DNA from: Chamaecyparis obtusa
Taxonomy: Eukaryota; Streptophyta; Pinopsida; Cupressales; Cupressaceae
Direction of reading: 5' to 3'
DNA: 64,000 nt
Assembly: GCA_027943335.1 (NCBI GenBank)
Contig: BSBK01007860.1
Coordinates: 372,001 to 436,000 of the forward strand
Within the stretch, counting starts at the first letter, position 1. Each line of letters begins with the position of its first letter. The notes under the pieces were generated by a model. It saw only the letters and a program-made list of their open reading frames with translations, had not been told where the DNA came from and searched no databases. Made by a program: the position numbers and the translations under genes. Shown here piece by piece: positions 24,307-36,106 of this stretch.

Positions 24307-25789
24307 TGATGAACTACAACTAATTTAGAACCTAATTGAAGATCAGTGATTAGAGATCATTGAGTTGCTAATTAGATATGTAAGATGATTAAATTATTAA
24401 TATGTTGTCATTGATGTCAACTAGTTTTGACATCACTTATCTTGTAAGTTACAAATACCTAAACATCTGGAGAAAGGAGAAAAGAGATGAAGAATAGATA
24501 TATCTACATGAGAAAGATGAATTTGATAGATGAGGATAAGGAATACATTGGGTAACTTATTGATGAGTCTATGACCTTATGTTATTGACTTGATTATGTT
24601 GCATTCATCTATGATGAAGAAAAGAGCTAAAAGACATAAGGTAGTGTGCTCAGTTAATGAAGCATTCCAGTATACACCAAGCAGTGTAGTGTATATTGAG
24701 CATAGTATAAATTGAGCTTGTGTTCACTGACACATTTCTTTGTTGACCAAACAGAAAGAAAGGAACTAAATGATTAGTTTAGCCGATGGAAGTTGATGAG
24801 CTAGAAAGTACCTCGTGATCAGAGTTTGAGATAATGTTTGTTACGAAGATCAACGGCCAACAAAATTCAAAGAAGATCTAAGGGATGGAAACAAAACATG
24901 TTACTAACACATCAATCGAGGAAGGTTTAAGTGGAAAAACCAATGAAGGAGATTAAGCGGCAAAATCTGATGGATGAAAAGAAAATGGTTTACTTTTCTA
25001 TTTAAGAGACTAGGGTTTCATTATGAAACTTATGCCAGAGGAAGGAGACTATAGAGATATCATGTGAACAAGCTTCATGCATGCTTGATCAGATTGGTTA
25101 AGGAGAATCGAACTGCAAAGTTTACCGAGCGTTAGAAATCTATAACCAAGAGACAGTAAGTTACTGAATATTGTTGAAACAAAATTCATATATTGATCAG
25201 AGGATTTGAATGATAATAATATAGATCTGAACATCTACAATAGAATTTGTATTGTAATCAGATCACCTATTGTTACAATTTAACCATTGTAATCAGATAA
25301 ATCTCTTAACAGAGTGGACTTGAAAGTCTTGTAATGTCATTCATAGAGTGTACATTTGTTATCCTATCAACCCCATAGTGAATGTTGGTTGGATGATAAT
25401 GGTTAGTGTTAAATCCTCTAGCAAGGTCACACCTTACAATGTGTTTCATAACCTTTAATAGGGTTGGGTCTTCACCAACCTCACTTTAGAAGAGTGAACA
25501 ATTTTTGGGTTGTCGGTCCCAGGTGGTTTTTCCCTTTATAGGGTTTCCACGTTAAATCTTTTGTGTTATGTGTTGACTGTGATGATTGTTGGTTATCATA
25601 CTTTACATTTTTCATATTTGATTTGGTCAGTAATCACTTTAAGTTATTAACTGGTAATCAGTAAAAGCACAGACAGTTTACTATTTTATGTTACCGAGTT
25701 GCAAAAGTTTGTGTAATTTTTTTTTGGATATACATTTTTAATTTGAGACTATGGATAACTGATTCACCCCCCTCTCAGTTATTCTAACA
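24307..25789 (+). mobile_element. 3' LTR of element 2
   Basis: It starts TGATGAACTACAACTAATT and ends 'cagttattctaaca', keeping the CA end lost in the 5' copy. The conserved block 'ggtttttccctttatagggt' lies at 25525-25544. Its length equals that of the 5' LTR. Confidence 0.92.
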
Positions 25790-25794
25790 TCCTA

Positions 25795-26117
25795 CTTAGT
25801 AATATCTTTATCCACTCAGATTCATAAAACTCATATGTCGTAGCATACTCAATAATGGGATGGTTTTCCAAATGTATGAACTCATCTAGGAATGTTTTGT
25901 TTGGTTTCATCATGGACTCAAGGTGTGACCTTATCCTATCAAGTCCAATTGGTTCCTTCTTACATTATATATACACATGAATGTCTTCAATGTGCATTAC
26001 ACCCATAGGGGTTCTTGAAAATGCACCTTCTAGGTCATCTAGGGTTGACTTAAAATGGTGCCTCTTAAAAATGTATCTCTTTCTCTTAGAAACATAAAAG
26101 ACAATTGGTGTAGCCAT
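25795..26117 (-). pseudogene. Long unknown ORF of family C, 5' part
   Basis: On the minus strand an ATG at 26117 opens a basic N-terminus (KRKRYIFKRHH) and runs to the copia insertion site, with one TAA near 25965. It joins in frame with the sequence beginning at 18003. The function is unknown. Together the two parts make an ORF of about 1085 codons. Confidence 0.6.
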
Positions 26118-26620
26118 GACTTACTTGGTTAACACTCAAAATAGGATTCCAAAGACTTCTAAATCATCACATCTGACTAGGGCTTCACAATTGATCAATC
26201 ACACTTCTTCACTGGTAAATCAAGCTCCAACACTTCACAATCCAAATGCTATGGCTCATGTGGTTTCCAATCACTCAAACTTGAATGCAATGAGTGATTT
26301 ATAAGTTTTTGTAGACTATAAAGTGAATTTCTGCCATTAATGCTTGTTACGTAAACCAAAATTTGACTAAGAATTTCCAACTTCCATTCTGTAATCAATT
26401 AGGTAGTGTGCTCTTGCACATAGCATCAAATAGTCTCCAAAATGTTAATTCCAAAGGTGCATACTCTGAGGGTGGGTATACCAGCTGCGCAGGGGTCTAG
26501 AGCTAAATTAGCTCCCCCTATGACCTTGAGGGTCATTCATCCAGATGTAGAGGGTGTATCCATTGCAGATGCATCCAATACATAACCTTATCCTTCTTTT
26601 CCTCTGTCCAAATCAAGCTC
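26118..26620. other. Spacer between the gag-like gene and the long ORF of family C
   Basis: This lies inside the family C element. Neither strand shows a frame I would call a gene. The 62-codon plus-strand frame here has no supporting context. Confidence 0.4.
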
Positions 26621-26625
26621 ACATC

Positions 26626-27645
26626 TTATGTAGCTTTCACAAACTCAAATTCTCCTTCTTCATTCAATATTGATATTGCTAGATTTTTAGGGCTTTCCTG
26701 AATTTGTGTTCTTGATCTATAGAACTTTGAGATGTTTCCAGCCTTGTTACAAGAGTGACAAATAATTAGAGGCCTTAAATTCCTCGACGCATTGATATGG
26801 GTTACCATTTTACACTGTCTAGCTGAGTGACCATTATAATTACATATTTGACATGTAATACTCTGAGAACTTCTTTCACTTGGATGATTCTGATTTCTCT
26901 AATTATGTTGGGTCTTGTTCTTCTAATTGGTTCTACAATTCATAGCTCTATGACCAAATTTATTGCATGAATAACAGTAACCATTGAAAGGTCTTACCTC
27001 TTTACAATTCCTTGCAATATGTCCATGCTTGTTACAGGCATAACAAGCTCATTCTATTGGCTTGCACTCATCCTTAGATGGTTCAACATTGTCTTTAGTG
27101 TAATTTTTAGTCTCCTTAGCATCTGAAGTGTCTTCTGGTACTTTCATCTTTGCTCGCATGTCATCAATCTGATTTTGTGCTTCATTGAATCCAATACCCC
27201 TGGTATCTCCTTTAAGGTTTCATGCATATAATTGTGACTCTATCAAATCCTTTCTTGTGTGCAATTTGTCAATGTGGTTCTTTTTCTCAATTAATTTAGA
27301 TTCCATCTATTTCTTGATGCTCTCTAACTCCAAGATTTTCATGTTTGCTTGTCTTAGTTCTTCATCTAACTGCTTGTTCTCTTTGACCTGTTCTTCATAG
27401 GCTTCTTGATTGTTGAGTATCTCTTCATCCAATTCTTCAATCTAATCTTTTAGAGATGTATTTTCATCATTTATCTTTTTAACCATTTTTTCCAAATCAC
27501 TTATGGAACAATCTTTCAAGTATTTTCTCAGTCTTTTGATGACTACTTGAGAATCATTGACTTTTTCTTTTAGTTCTTCAATTTCTTTTTCAGATCTGTC
27601 AAGGTCTTCAAGAACAGCTTCAAGATTCTTTTTTAGATGTTTCAT
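26626..27645 (-). pseudogene. Gag-like coiled-coil and zinc-knuckle protein of family C
   Basis: It starts at ATG 27645, about 60 bases after the primer site. The first half is heptad-rich coiled coil (EEIEELKEKVNDS-type pattern, 27300-27645). A linker leads to a cluster of CCHC zinc knuckles: CYACNKHGHIARNC (27005-27050), CYSCNKFGHRAMNC (26938-26982), CQICNYNGHSARQC (26815-26860) and a degenerate fourth, CHSCNKAGNISKFY (near 26720-26765), that has lost its His and last Cys. No classic copia gag core is seen ahead of the knuckles. Seven in-frame stops interrupt the frame; four are TAG. The likely role in the living ancestor is RNA binding and packaging. Confidence 0.75.
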
Positions 27646-27702
27646 TTCTCCCTTATCTATGATCTCCTCAAGTGGTTAAACTTTTCTTCAAAGGACCAAA
27701 GG

Positions 27703-27712
27703 TCTGATACCA
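27703..27712 (-). promoter_or_regulatory. Primer binding site of the family C element
   Basis: On the minus strand TGGTATCAGA lies two bases inside the 5' LTR, the same initiator-Met-tRNA primer site as the copia elements use. Confidence 0.85.
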
Positions 27713-27714
27713 AT

Positions 27715-28828
27715 TGTTAGGAATGGGAACGCTGAGAGGGGGGGTGAATCAGTGTTCTATACTTAATTACTTTTTCTTTAATTTTGAAACTCAACACAAT
27801 TGCTTAGATACTAAAATGAACATCAATGTAAACAAGATAAACAATCACAACACATAAAACTAATATGGTTACGGGGAAACCCAAATAGGTAAAAACCCAA
27901 GTGGGAATTGACACCTACTAAGGACTGCACTAGTGTTTTATGATACTTGTTAGAAGATCTGCAACCCTATTAGGAGTTTTTCTTTACGATGCTTTTAGTA
28001 CAGTGACCTAGTCAAAAGTTAGACCCTATTAGGAGTATTTTACAATAACCCAGTTAGGGGTGGGGACACACTGTCCTAGAGCTCACTTCTCAAGTGGTGA
28101 AGGCTACAACCATCTAATCTCAGCTACACACTATATATGTTGGATGAACTGGTGTTGTGACATTGCTTGTCTAATTAGTTCCTTTTGTGCGCTGATGCTT
28201 TAGCCCTTTGTAAAGCTCTAACTTATTCTATCTTCACTTTTCATGTCTCTGCTCTACTTATCTTATCTCTATATCTGCTTCCATTCTTTATTACAAAGGT
28301 GCATCTTATATTTATATGTGCTAACAAAATAATTAACTAGGTCGGCCTATAACCAATTACATACAATGCTTCCAAGTGAATTGGCTCAAGCATGTTTACA
28401 AACAAAGATGTTTACATGTCTACAACCTAATTACAATAGGCACATAGCCTTTACAAAACATTATTATAACCACTAATCAAAATACTAACAGTTGGCTACA
28501 TACTCTATTCTATTCTGGCATTTACTGTTTGTACCACTTCAATTGACTGTATCTTCATCATATTGTCTCATCTGATCATGCACTTTTAGACATAGCATGA
28601 ATACACACTTACCAGCTTAACTTCAAGGGTGCATACCATAACTTGGTCATATGCACGTGCACTGATGCTCTAATCTTCTAGTGCTTTGCTAACTATCCAG
28701 TGTTCTATACTTAGCCATATTCTGACCTTATGATGATGTGTGCTAACTCCAAAACACTATATGACTTTTTTGCCATAATGACATCACTATATCTATTCAT
28801 ATACAATAGTATAGTCAACTTGCCAACA
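27715..28828 (-). mobile_element. 5' LTR of the family C element
   Basis: Bounded by TGTTAGGAATGGG and TTGCCAACA in plus orientation. It is collinear with 13747-14861 and with the fragment at 1-627. AAAAT follows at 28829-28833 as the right target duplication. Confidence 0.9.
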
Positions 28829-28833
28829 AAAAT

Positions 28834-29480
28834 GTCTAGCCAACCTACTACTATGTTTCTCCTTTATCAAATTAGTTCTCATTGATCGTCTTAGTATACA
28901 CAACTGAATACCTTTTAAACAACATACCTTCTTGAATGAAATATTCTTCCCATTTAGTACTCAATTTATCTTGAATAGGTGTTTTTCACTTTCTCCATGG
29001 CTTAGAAAAACCAGGGTCAATTTCATACAAATCCTTCATGTCATCAAAACCAAGAACTTCAATTCTCATTTCAGTCATCAAAGATCTTCTACTCAATGCA
29101 TCAGCAACTCAATTAGTGACTCCACTCTTATGTTTTATCACAAATGTATAACTCTGTAAATACTCAACCCTTTTCATATGTCTCTGATTCAACTTATTTT
29201 GACTACCCAAATACAATAAAGCCTTATGATCAGTATACAACACAAATTCACTCAGTGTCAAATAATGTCTCCATTTCTTTAGGGCTTGAAAAATAACATA
29301 GAACTATTGATCATACACAGATATTTCCTTTTAGCATCATTTGAATTCTCACTAAAGAAAGCAATAGGTTTACCTTCTTGACTCAAAATAGATCTTTTTT
29401 CCCTGCCACTTGTATCACATTCAACTTGAAATACCTTATTGAAATTAGGTAAAGCTAACACAGACAATTCAGAAACCTTC
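28834..29480 (-). pseudogene. Chromovirus RNase H and start of integrase
   Basis: RNase H is marked by FQVECDTSG and LSQEGKPIAFFSE (29340-29430). The lower-coordinate end enters the integrase zinc-binding region (LIKEKHSSRLARHF, 28834-28885), exactly where the family C element inserted. The middle has stops and poorly preserved sequence. Confidence 0.78.
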
Positions 29481-30330
29481 TACTTCAAATTCTAAAAACT
29501 TTAATTAGCTCCATGTGTCCCCTTGAATTCTCTTTTATCTCCTCTCATATTCTTAGTCATAGCATTACAAATTGCACTGAAATTGTTAATGAACTTTCAG
29601 TAAAAACTTGTTAAACCATGAAATGATCTTACCTCACTAGCATTTTTAGGTTTAGGCTAATTTAAAATAGCTTCAACCTTCTCAAGATCCATCATCAAAC
29701 CATTATTTGAAATCAAAAACCCTAAATATACAATCTCCTATTTCATGAAGGAACACTTTTTTAAATTAATCATCAACTTTTCTTCTTTCAATCTCTGCAA
29801 TACCTGTTTAATGTGCAACAAATGTTCTTCTCTAGTCTTACTAAATATCAAAATGTCATCAAGGTATATAATCACAAATTTACCCAAGAATTTCTTCAAA
29901 ACCTCATTCATTAATCTCATGAAAGTACTTGGTGCATTAGTTAAACCAAAAGGCATAACCAACCACTCATATAAACCTTCTCTTGTCTTGAAAGAAGTCT
30001 TCCATTCACCACCTTCTCTAATTATGGTCTGTTGATATCCACTCTTCAAATCAATTTTAGTAAAATACTTTAAACCACTCAAACTATCTATTATGGCATC
30101 CATTCTTGGTATAGGAAATTGATATTTCACTTTTTTCTTATTGATTTCTCTGGAATCTGTACACATTCACCACTCTCCATTCTTCTTAGGTGTTAATATA
30201 GTTGGTACTACACATGAGCTCAAACTTTATCGAATCAAACCTTTCTGTAACAACTCTTGGATTTGTCTATTAAGTTCCTCATTCTCGGTAGGTGTCAACT
30301 ATTGCGGTGCTTTACTAAAAATACTAGCTC
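29481..30330 (-). pseudogene. Chromovirus reverse transcriptase
   Basis: A 142-residue open piece (29738-30166) shows the RT palm: [46 protein letters not shown] and the catalytic [12 protein letters not shown] (about 29835-29870), all intact. Flanking parts carry stops. The RT family is Ty3/gypsy, which agrees with RT lying before integrase and with the chromodomain. Confidence 0.9.
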
Positions 30331-30403
30331 CAAGGGTCAGATCCATACAATGATCAATGCTTCTCTTCAAGGGTAAACCATCAGGTACATTATAAAAAAT
30401 GAT

Positions 30404-30990
30404 CTATTTGTACTTGGTGAGCAATTTATCAACCTCTTCAGGGACACTATCCATTTTCTTCTCACTCAGTTTGTTAGGAATCACAACAAAACATACATCA
30501 TTCTTCTTCAAATCCTTAACAAAATTTCTTCCTTCCATCAAACAAACTTTCATAGATGTACAAACATTACCAACAGATTCTTTAATCAAAGGTAACAAGG
30601 TTTTTCTTCTCCCATCAGCCCAAATAGTATATTTATGCAATCTCCCATCATATATAGCATGTCTATCATATTGCCAAGGTCTAGCCAATAAAATATGACA
30701 ACAATCCATAGGCATAATATCACACAACACCTTATCATAGTACTTGTCAATTTTCAAATTCACATAACATTATTGACTTACCAATAGTGCATTCTCATCC
30801 TTGATCCATGAAATTTGATAGGGCTTTGGGTGTTTCAACCTCTCCAACTTCAACTTTGCAACCATTTCCTTAGATGTCAATTTCTCTAAGGTTCCACTAT
30901 CAATGATTACCTTCCACACTTTATGAACAACTCTGCATCTGGTCTTGAACAAACTTTTCCTTACTGGATCTTCCTTATTACTTTAACTCC
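30404..30990 (-). pseudogene. Chromovirus aspartic protease region
   Basis: The active-site triad lies in KVIIDSGTLEKLTS (about 30880-30920). Downstream, CHILLARPWQYDRHAIYDGR (30640-30705) is the usual end of plant gypsy proteases. A stop at 30768 divides the two pieces. The linker towards RT follows below 30500. Confidence 0.85.
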
Positions 30991-31086
30991 ATAATGCTCT
31001 TCTGGTCATCAAGTTATTTTCCTTCTCTGGTTTATTCAGTGAGTCTTTGTGCACCAAGGCATTTCTACTACTGACAACTTTCTTTC

Positions 31087-31570
31087 TTACATGTGTACAC
31101 TCAAATGATATATTTCCTTCTCCTCCACAATTTTAACAAGTTCCTTAGAATCCACCTCTGCCATAGCCACCTTGGTAGTTACTGACTCTTCCTCTAGAAG
31201 AACTTTCACCTTTCCACTCATTCTTGCCTTTATCTTGATATTTTTTTCTTGATTAGATCTACTATTTTCACCATAAGATCTACCTCTTCCTCTAGGGAAT
31301 CTACCACCTCTTCCTCTTTGTCTTTGCCCATGTCTTTTGTTCAATTTCTCCTTAGCTCTCAAGAAAAATGGATAAGCTTCTTCAATACTTTCTAACTTAA
31401 CCAAACTGATTTCCTCTTGAATAGAAACTCTGAACCCATTCAAGTATCCAGAAATTCTTTGTACCTCATCCTCAATATGTCAAAATCTAATGTCTAATCT
31501 ATAGAATTCCTCAATATAATATTTTATCGAGCTATCTTTCTGCTTCAAACTTTGCATTCTTCTAACTAGG
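31087..31570 (-). pseudogene. Chromovirus Gag, C-terminal part
   Basis: The gag core ends (QEEISLVKLESIEEAYPFFLRAKEKL, 31345-31425) before an RG-rich basic segment (GQRQRGRGGRFPRGRGRS). A frameshifted zinc-knuckle remnant (NCGGEGNISFEC, near 31095-31130) follows. The N-terminal part is absent because a copia LTR begins at 31571. Confidence 0.82.
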
Positions 31571-32198
31571 TGTTAGAAGTATTAAAAGAATCAAAACAAG
31601 ATCAAGAAGATAATCCAAGAAAGTGAAGTGCAAGGAGTTTACCATAAACAAAATATGAGAGAGTTTCAAGATCAATCACCAAAACCAAGAGAATACTCCA
31701 AGAATCCAACAAGAGCCAAGAGATTTTTGTAAGGGGAAAAGAAAATAAAAACCCCTGTGTATATTATGAATGAGGCATGCAAATCCTAGAGAGAGAGAGA
31801 GAGAGAGAATGAGCAAGAAGCTCAATAAAATAATGATAGAACTAAAATGCAATAGGAGAGAAAATTGTGTGTAGGAAATGTGAGAAAAATTGTATTAAGT
31901 GTGTGGAGAAGCATCTCTTAAGTAGAGATGAGTAGAGGAATTTGCATGTAAATCCCATTTGTATGAGTGCCACAATCATACTAAGTGTGTTCCAAGTGTG
32001 AGAATCCTCATAAGGAGGAGAAAACTAATTTATGTATTAAAGGAATTACAAAATATGAGTTGTCCTCCCACTTGGACTAGAGGACAAAATTACATGTAGA
32101 TATTCCTATAGGAATATCCTAAAATAAATAAAGGAGCATACCTTGGTTTATCCTCAAATTAAATAAAACAACCAAGGAAATATTACTAAATCCTAACA
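31571..32198 (-). mobile_element. 3' LTR of element 5
   Basis: In plus orientation it runs from TGTTAGAAGTATT to 'aaatcctaaca'. A (GA)n run lies at about 31788-31808. Just outside its inner end is the purine tract (minus strand 'attaaaggggggt' across 32198-32210). Confidence 0.85.
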
Positions 32199-32211
32199 CC
32201 CCCCTTTAATA
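32199..32211 (-). promoter_or_regulatory. Polypurine tract of element 5
   Basis: On the minus strand 'tattaaagggggg' precedes TGTTAGGATTT of the 3' LTR. The stop of the RNase H frame (32206) falls inside it. Confidence 0.8.
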
Positions 32212-34485
32212 TTTACTTGGGGTGATTACATCAATGGGTATCAAACCTAAATTTTTGCAATGAAATTCAAATTTTTCTCTAGAAAGAGGCTTTGTCAAAA
32301 TGTCTGCAACTTGATCTTCACCCTTGCAATAGATGAGGGACACTTTCTTTTCTTCAATTTGTTCTCTAATGAAGTGGTGGTGTAGAGAAATGTGCTTTGA
32401 CTTTGCATGGTAAACCGGATTCTTTGCCAAGGCTATTGCACTTTGATTGTCACAATATAATGGTGTAGGTTCTTGTTGAGGTAGACCCAAATATTCAAGT
32501 ATTCTTCTAAGCCATAAAGCTTCTTTAGAGGCATGAGTACAACTTTTGTATTCAGCTTCGGTAGAACATAGAGAAACAAATTGATCTTTGTTACTTTTCC
32601 AAGATATAGAACCTGAACCAAGAGAAAAACAGTACCCACAAGTATATTTCCCATCATTGGGGTCTCCACATAAATCTAAATCAGTAAAACCTTTTAAAGA
32701 AAAATCAGAATTGACATCATAAAATAATCCTAATTTAATAGTACCTTTAATGTATCATAATATTCTTCTAGCAATTTTGAATTGTTTTTGTTGAGGTTTG
32801 GACATGAATCTTGAAACTAAACCAACACTAAAAGATATATCAGGTCTAGTGATAGTTAGATAATTTAAACTACCTACAAGTTGTCTATAAGGAGTAGCAT
32901 CTATAAATGGAGATTTCATATCTATCATTAACTTAGTTCCTAATTCACATGGAATTGAAACATGATTAGCATCATTCATATGAAATTTATCTAGAAAATC
33001 TTTAGCATATTTACTTTGAGAAATAAAAATACCCTTAGGGGTTTGCCAAATATGCATTCCTATAAAATAATGTAAAAGTCCTAAATCAGTCATTTGAAAT
33101 TTTTGATTAAGTTGGAACTTAATATCAAAAGTTAAATGGTTAGAGCTAGAAGTAAGAATCAAATCATCAACATAAATAATGATAATAACAATGTCATCTT
33201 CACTATGCTTGATATACAAGTTAGGATCATTTTTACTTCTATCAAAATCTTGAGAAATAAAGAAAGCATTAATTTTGGAATACCACTCTCTAGGAGATTT
33301 CTTTAAACCATAGATGGATTTATTTAGTTTACATACTAGATGTGCATGACCTTCTTTAATAAAATTAAGAGGTTGAGACATATAAATTTCTTCATGAAAA
33401 TCAGCATTTAAAAAAGCACCTTTAGCATCCATTTGGTGAATAGGCCAATTCATTTTAAAAGCCAAAGCAAGAACTACTCTAATGGTAGGCACTTTTGCAA
33501 CAGGGGCAAATGTCTCATTATAGTCTAATCCTTCAATTTGAGAGAAACCTCTTGCTACTAACCTAGCTTTAAACTTACTAATTTCATTATTGGCATTCAG
33601 CTTAGTTTTATATAACCATTTGCATGAAACTAGATTTTTACCATGAGGTAAGGGAACTAAATCCCAAGTATTATTAGAAACTAAAGTGTCATATTCTTCT
33701 TGCATAGCATTTTTCCAATGAGGTTGATTTTTAGCTTGAGAAAAGGTTTGAGGATCATTAGAGTTCATAATAGAAGACATTAAAGCATAATTACAATAAT
33801 TAACTCTCCTAGATCTAAGACCACCCATTATAGAAATATAATCATCATCGTCATTAAGTAAATATTTAAACCATTTAGGATTTCTCTTAGAAGTAACATA
33901 AATATCACTATGAGGAGTATCATTATCATCATGATCAACATTATCTCTATGAGGAGTATCATTATCATCATGATCAACATTATCACTATGAGGAGTGGAT
34001 ATATTATTACCATCATCATCATCATCATTAGTATTACTAGTAGGAATAGAAATAGATGCATTAGGAGTAGGGTTTAGAATAGGAGGTTGGTCCTCCACAA
34101 TTTCAATAGTGCCTCCTATAAATTCATCATCTTTGACCTTGGAGCAATAATGGACTTCATTTTCTACAATGTAAACATCTCTTGCAATATGCACCTTGTT
34201 AGTAGTAGGATCATAAACTCTATAACCTTTAGTAAATTCATCATACCCAACAAAAATAAATGCAGAAGATTTAGAATCAAGTTTGTGCCTTTTTTGTTTG
34301 GGTGTGTGAACATAAACAATAGATCCAAAAATTCTCAAATATTGTAAATTTGGTTTTCTACCAGACCACGCTTCCTCAGGGGTTATATCTTGCAAAGCTT
34401 TAGTAGTTCTATTAAGAATATAAGTGGCACAAGCCATTGCTTCAACCCATAATTTGTAAGGAATATTTTTGCATGCAACATACAT
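32206..34485 (-). pseudogene. copia integrase end, reverse transcriptase and RNase H of element 5
   Basis: The 576-codon open stretch (32755-34485) is the longest uninterrupted frame in the window. It starts in the integrase C-terminal region (LWVEAMACATYILNR, LRIFGSIVYVHTP, FIFVGYDEFTKGYRVYDP). It crosses an acidic linker with a 13-residue tandem repeat and contains a full RT: WDLVPLPHGKNLV, VARGFSQIEGLDYNETFAPV, DAKGAFLNADFHEEIYM and the catalytic YVDDLILT. RNase H continues past a break near 32754 and ends at 32206 (YCDNQSAIALAKNP, DILTKPLSREKFE). The RT catalytic residues are intact. Confidence 0.92.
33905..34000 (-). repeat. 39-bp in-frame tandem repeat
   Basis: Two full units and a partial one encode DTPHRDNVDHDDN-like repeats in the linker between integrase and RT of element 5. 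The period is a multiple of three, so the frame is kept. Confidence 0.8.
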
Positions 34486-35020
34486 CTAGCCATTTCTACA
34501 ATAGTTCTATGCTTCCTTTATACCAAACCATTTTGTTGTGGTGTATAAGGAATAGTAAGCTGATGTTTTATACCAAAGGATCTCAAATAAGAATAAAATG
34601 CATTGTTAACATATTTAGTACCATTATCTATTCTAAGAATTTGAAGCTTAAAACCTGATTTCCTTTCCACAAACATATGAAATTCAAAAAATATATCAAG
34701 AACTTGATCTTTACTATGCAAGAAATAGATCCAAATTCTTTTAGTAAATTCATCAACAACGGTAATAGCATACTTTGAACCTTTAATGGAGGTGTTCTCC
34801 ATTGGTCCCAAAAGGTCACTATGAATCAAATGTAGCTTATGAGATGCCCTCCATGAAGTACCATGAGGAAAGGGCTCCCTTTTCATTTTGCCACTCATGC
34901 ACCCTGTGCATGTAATTTTAGATGGAACAATATGTGGTAATCCTTCAACCATGTTAGATTTGAGTAATCTATAAATATAATCATAATTAAAATGGCCAAG
35001 CCTTTCATGCTAGACATTGA
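34486..35020 (-). pseudogene. copia integrase zinc finger and core of element 5
   Basis: The open piece 34518-34952 shows CTGCMSGKMKREPFP (end of the HHCC motif), LHLIHSDLLGPM, VVDEFTKRIWIYFL and TIPYTPQQNGLV. A stop right after the last motif and a frameshift separate it from the C-terminal part. The HHCC start lies in 34953-35020. Confidence 0.85.
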
Positions 35021-35035
35021 AATCAATATTAACTT

Positions 35036-35400
35036 TCAAATAGTACCTTGATGAGGCAAACTCATAAAACTTAAACAAATTATCATGATCCAACTTAGCA
35101 TTAGCAACAACATGATCATTCTTAGGAGCAATAATGTAACACATGTCCTTATGAAATTCAATTTGTAATCTTGATATAATTGAGCAACTAAAAGAAGATT
35201 GGATTTAAACTTAGGAACATAAATAACATTATTTAATTTTCCATTTGGAACATTAACATCACCAAGTCCATCAACTTTGCAACTATGATTATTAGCTAAT
35301 TGAATAGGAATATTTGTTTTATTAGGTTGCAAAGAATCAAACACTTCTCTATGAAATGTAACATGGTGAGAAGCCCCACTATCAATAATCCATTATAAGG
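35036..35400 (-). pseudogene. copia protease of element 5
   Basis: The active-site motif IIDSGASHHVTF lies near 35355-35395, followed by FDSLQPNKTNIPIQLANNHS and LNNVIYVPKFKSNLL. A frameshift near 35165 scrambles the end. Confidence 0.82.
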
Positions 35401-36106
35401 CATGAGAAGCTTTAAAACAAGTAGTAAAAGCACGACGAGATTGATTACCTTGAGATTTGAAATTATTTTGATTATTGTTATTCATAGGCTTCTTATCATT
35501 TTTCTTTTTAAAACAAACCTTAGTTGTGTGACCATCTTTTCCACAATAATTACAATGAGGTTTCTTATTTTGTTGATTATTATAATTATTATTATTGTGA
35601 TTAGAATTATTGTTATATGAGGACCTAGAAATCTATTGTTATTATAATTATTATTATTGTTATGAGGATTATTATTGTTATGATGATTATAATTATTATT
35701 ATGAGAATTATGATTATTATGAGAAGAATTATGATTACGAGATCTATTATTTTGAATTTGATGTTTAGACACAAAAGCATGTTCAGAAGATCTAAGAGTA
35801 CCAAATTGCAATAACTTAGCTTCCTCTTGTCGTAAAAGATTTTGAAATATGTCATAAGTTAACTGAGCAGCTAAAGTAGGAATAGAAAGTTGTGAATGAA
35901 TGTTGGCAATAAATTGTTGAAACTCTTTAGGAAGACATTTCTTGAGAATAATAGTAATTAGTCTAATATCACTCAAAGTAACATTCACACCATTTAATTG
36001 AGTTTTAATAGAATCCAATTTAAGTAAAAATTCATCCATGGATTTAAAGTCAATATACCTGAGGTCTTCCAAGTTATCTTAGAGCTGAATATTATGTGAT
36101 TCAGTG
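35401..36106 (-). pseudogene. copia Gag of element 5, C-terminal part
   Basis: The gag core is visible in 35800-36072 (FLLKLDSIKTQLNGVN, LKKCLPKEFQQFIANIHSQL). A long Asn/His-rich low-complexity stretch follows (35600-35750), then a CCHC zinc knuckle (CNYCGKDGHTTKVC, near 35505-35550) in a shifted frame. The gene is interrupted at 36107 by a solo LTR; its N-terminal part resumes at 37619. Confidence 0.85.

Larger units (their letters stand above)
18009..25789 (+). mobile_element. Complete Ty1/copia retrotransposon, family A (element 2)
   Basis: It has two LTRs of equal length (1483 bases), a Met-tRNA primer site, gag, protease, integrase, reverse transcriptase, RNase H and a polypurine tract, in copia order (integrase before RT). 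It sits inside the long ORF of the family C element. Stops, a frameshift near 23575 and diverged LTRs show that it is inactive, but it is the most complete copia copy here. Confidence 0.93.
13747..28828 (-). mobile_element. Non-autonomous LTR retrotransposon with gag-like and unknown ORFs (family C)
   Basis: It has two LTRs of about 1.1 kb, a primer site, a polypurine tract and a perfect 5-bp target duplication. The nested copia element (18009-25789) must be discounted. The remaining internal region of about 5 kb encodes on the minus strand a coiled-coil plus zinc-knuckle protein and then a very long ORF. I see no protease, integrase, reverse transcriptase or RNase H. This build fits the known class of terminal-repeat retrotransposons that keep only a GAG-type gene (TR-GAG or LARD-like). 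It would need enzymes from another element. Confidence 0.85.
11803..31570 (-). mobile_element. Ty3/gypsy chromovirus, interrupted by a nested element
   Basis: Reading the minus strand from 31570, the order is gag end, protease, reverse transcriptase, RNase H, integrase, chromodomain and LTR. Family C sequence (13747-28828) splits the integrase zinc-binding region. Removing that insert and one AAAAT copy leaves the integrase frame continuous. Gag is cut at 31570 by the copia LTR that starts at 31571, so the 5' LTR is not seen. The frames carry several stops. Confidence 0.88.

Noticed and set aside
33828..34061. 77-codon Met/Ile-rich minus-strand ORF
   Set aside because: Shadow frame of the Asp-rich tandem repeat in the element 5 linker.
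35402..35855. Ile-rich ORFs on both strands near 35.4-35.9 kb
   Set aside because: Out-of-frame readings of the Asn/His-rich gag low-complexity stretch of element 5.
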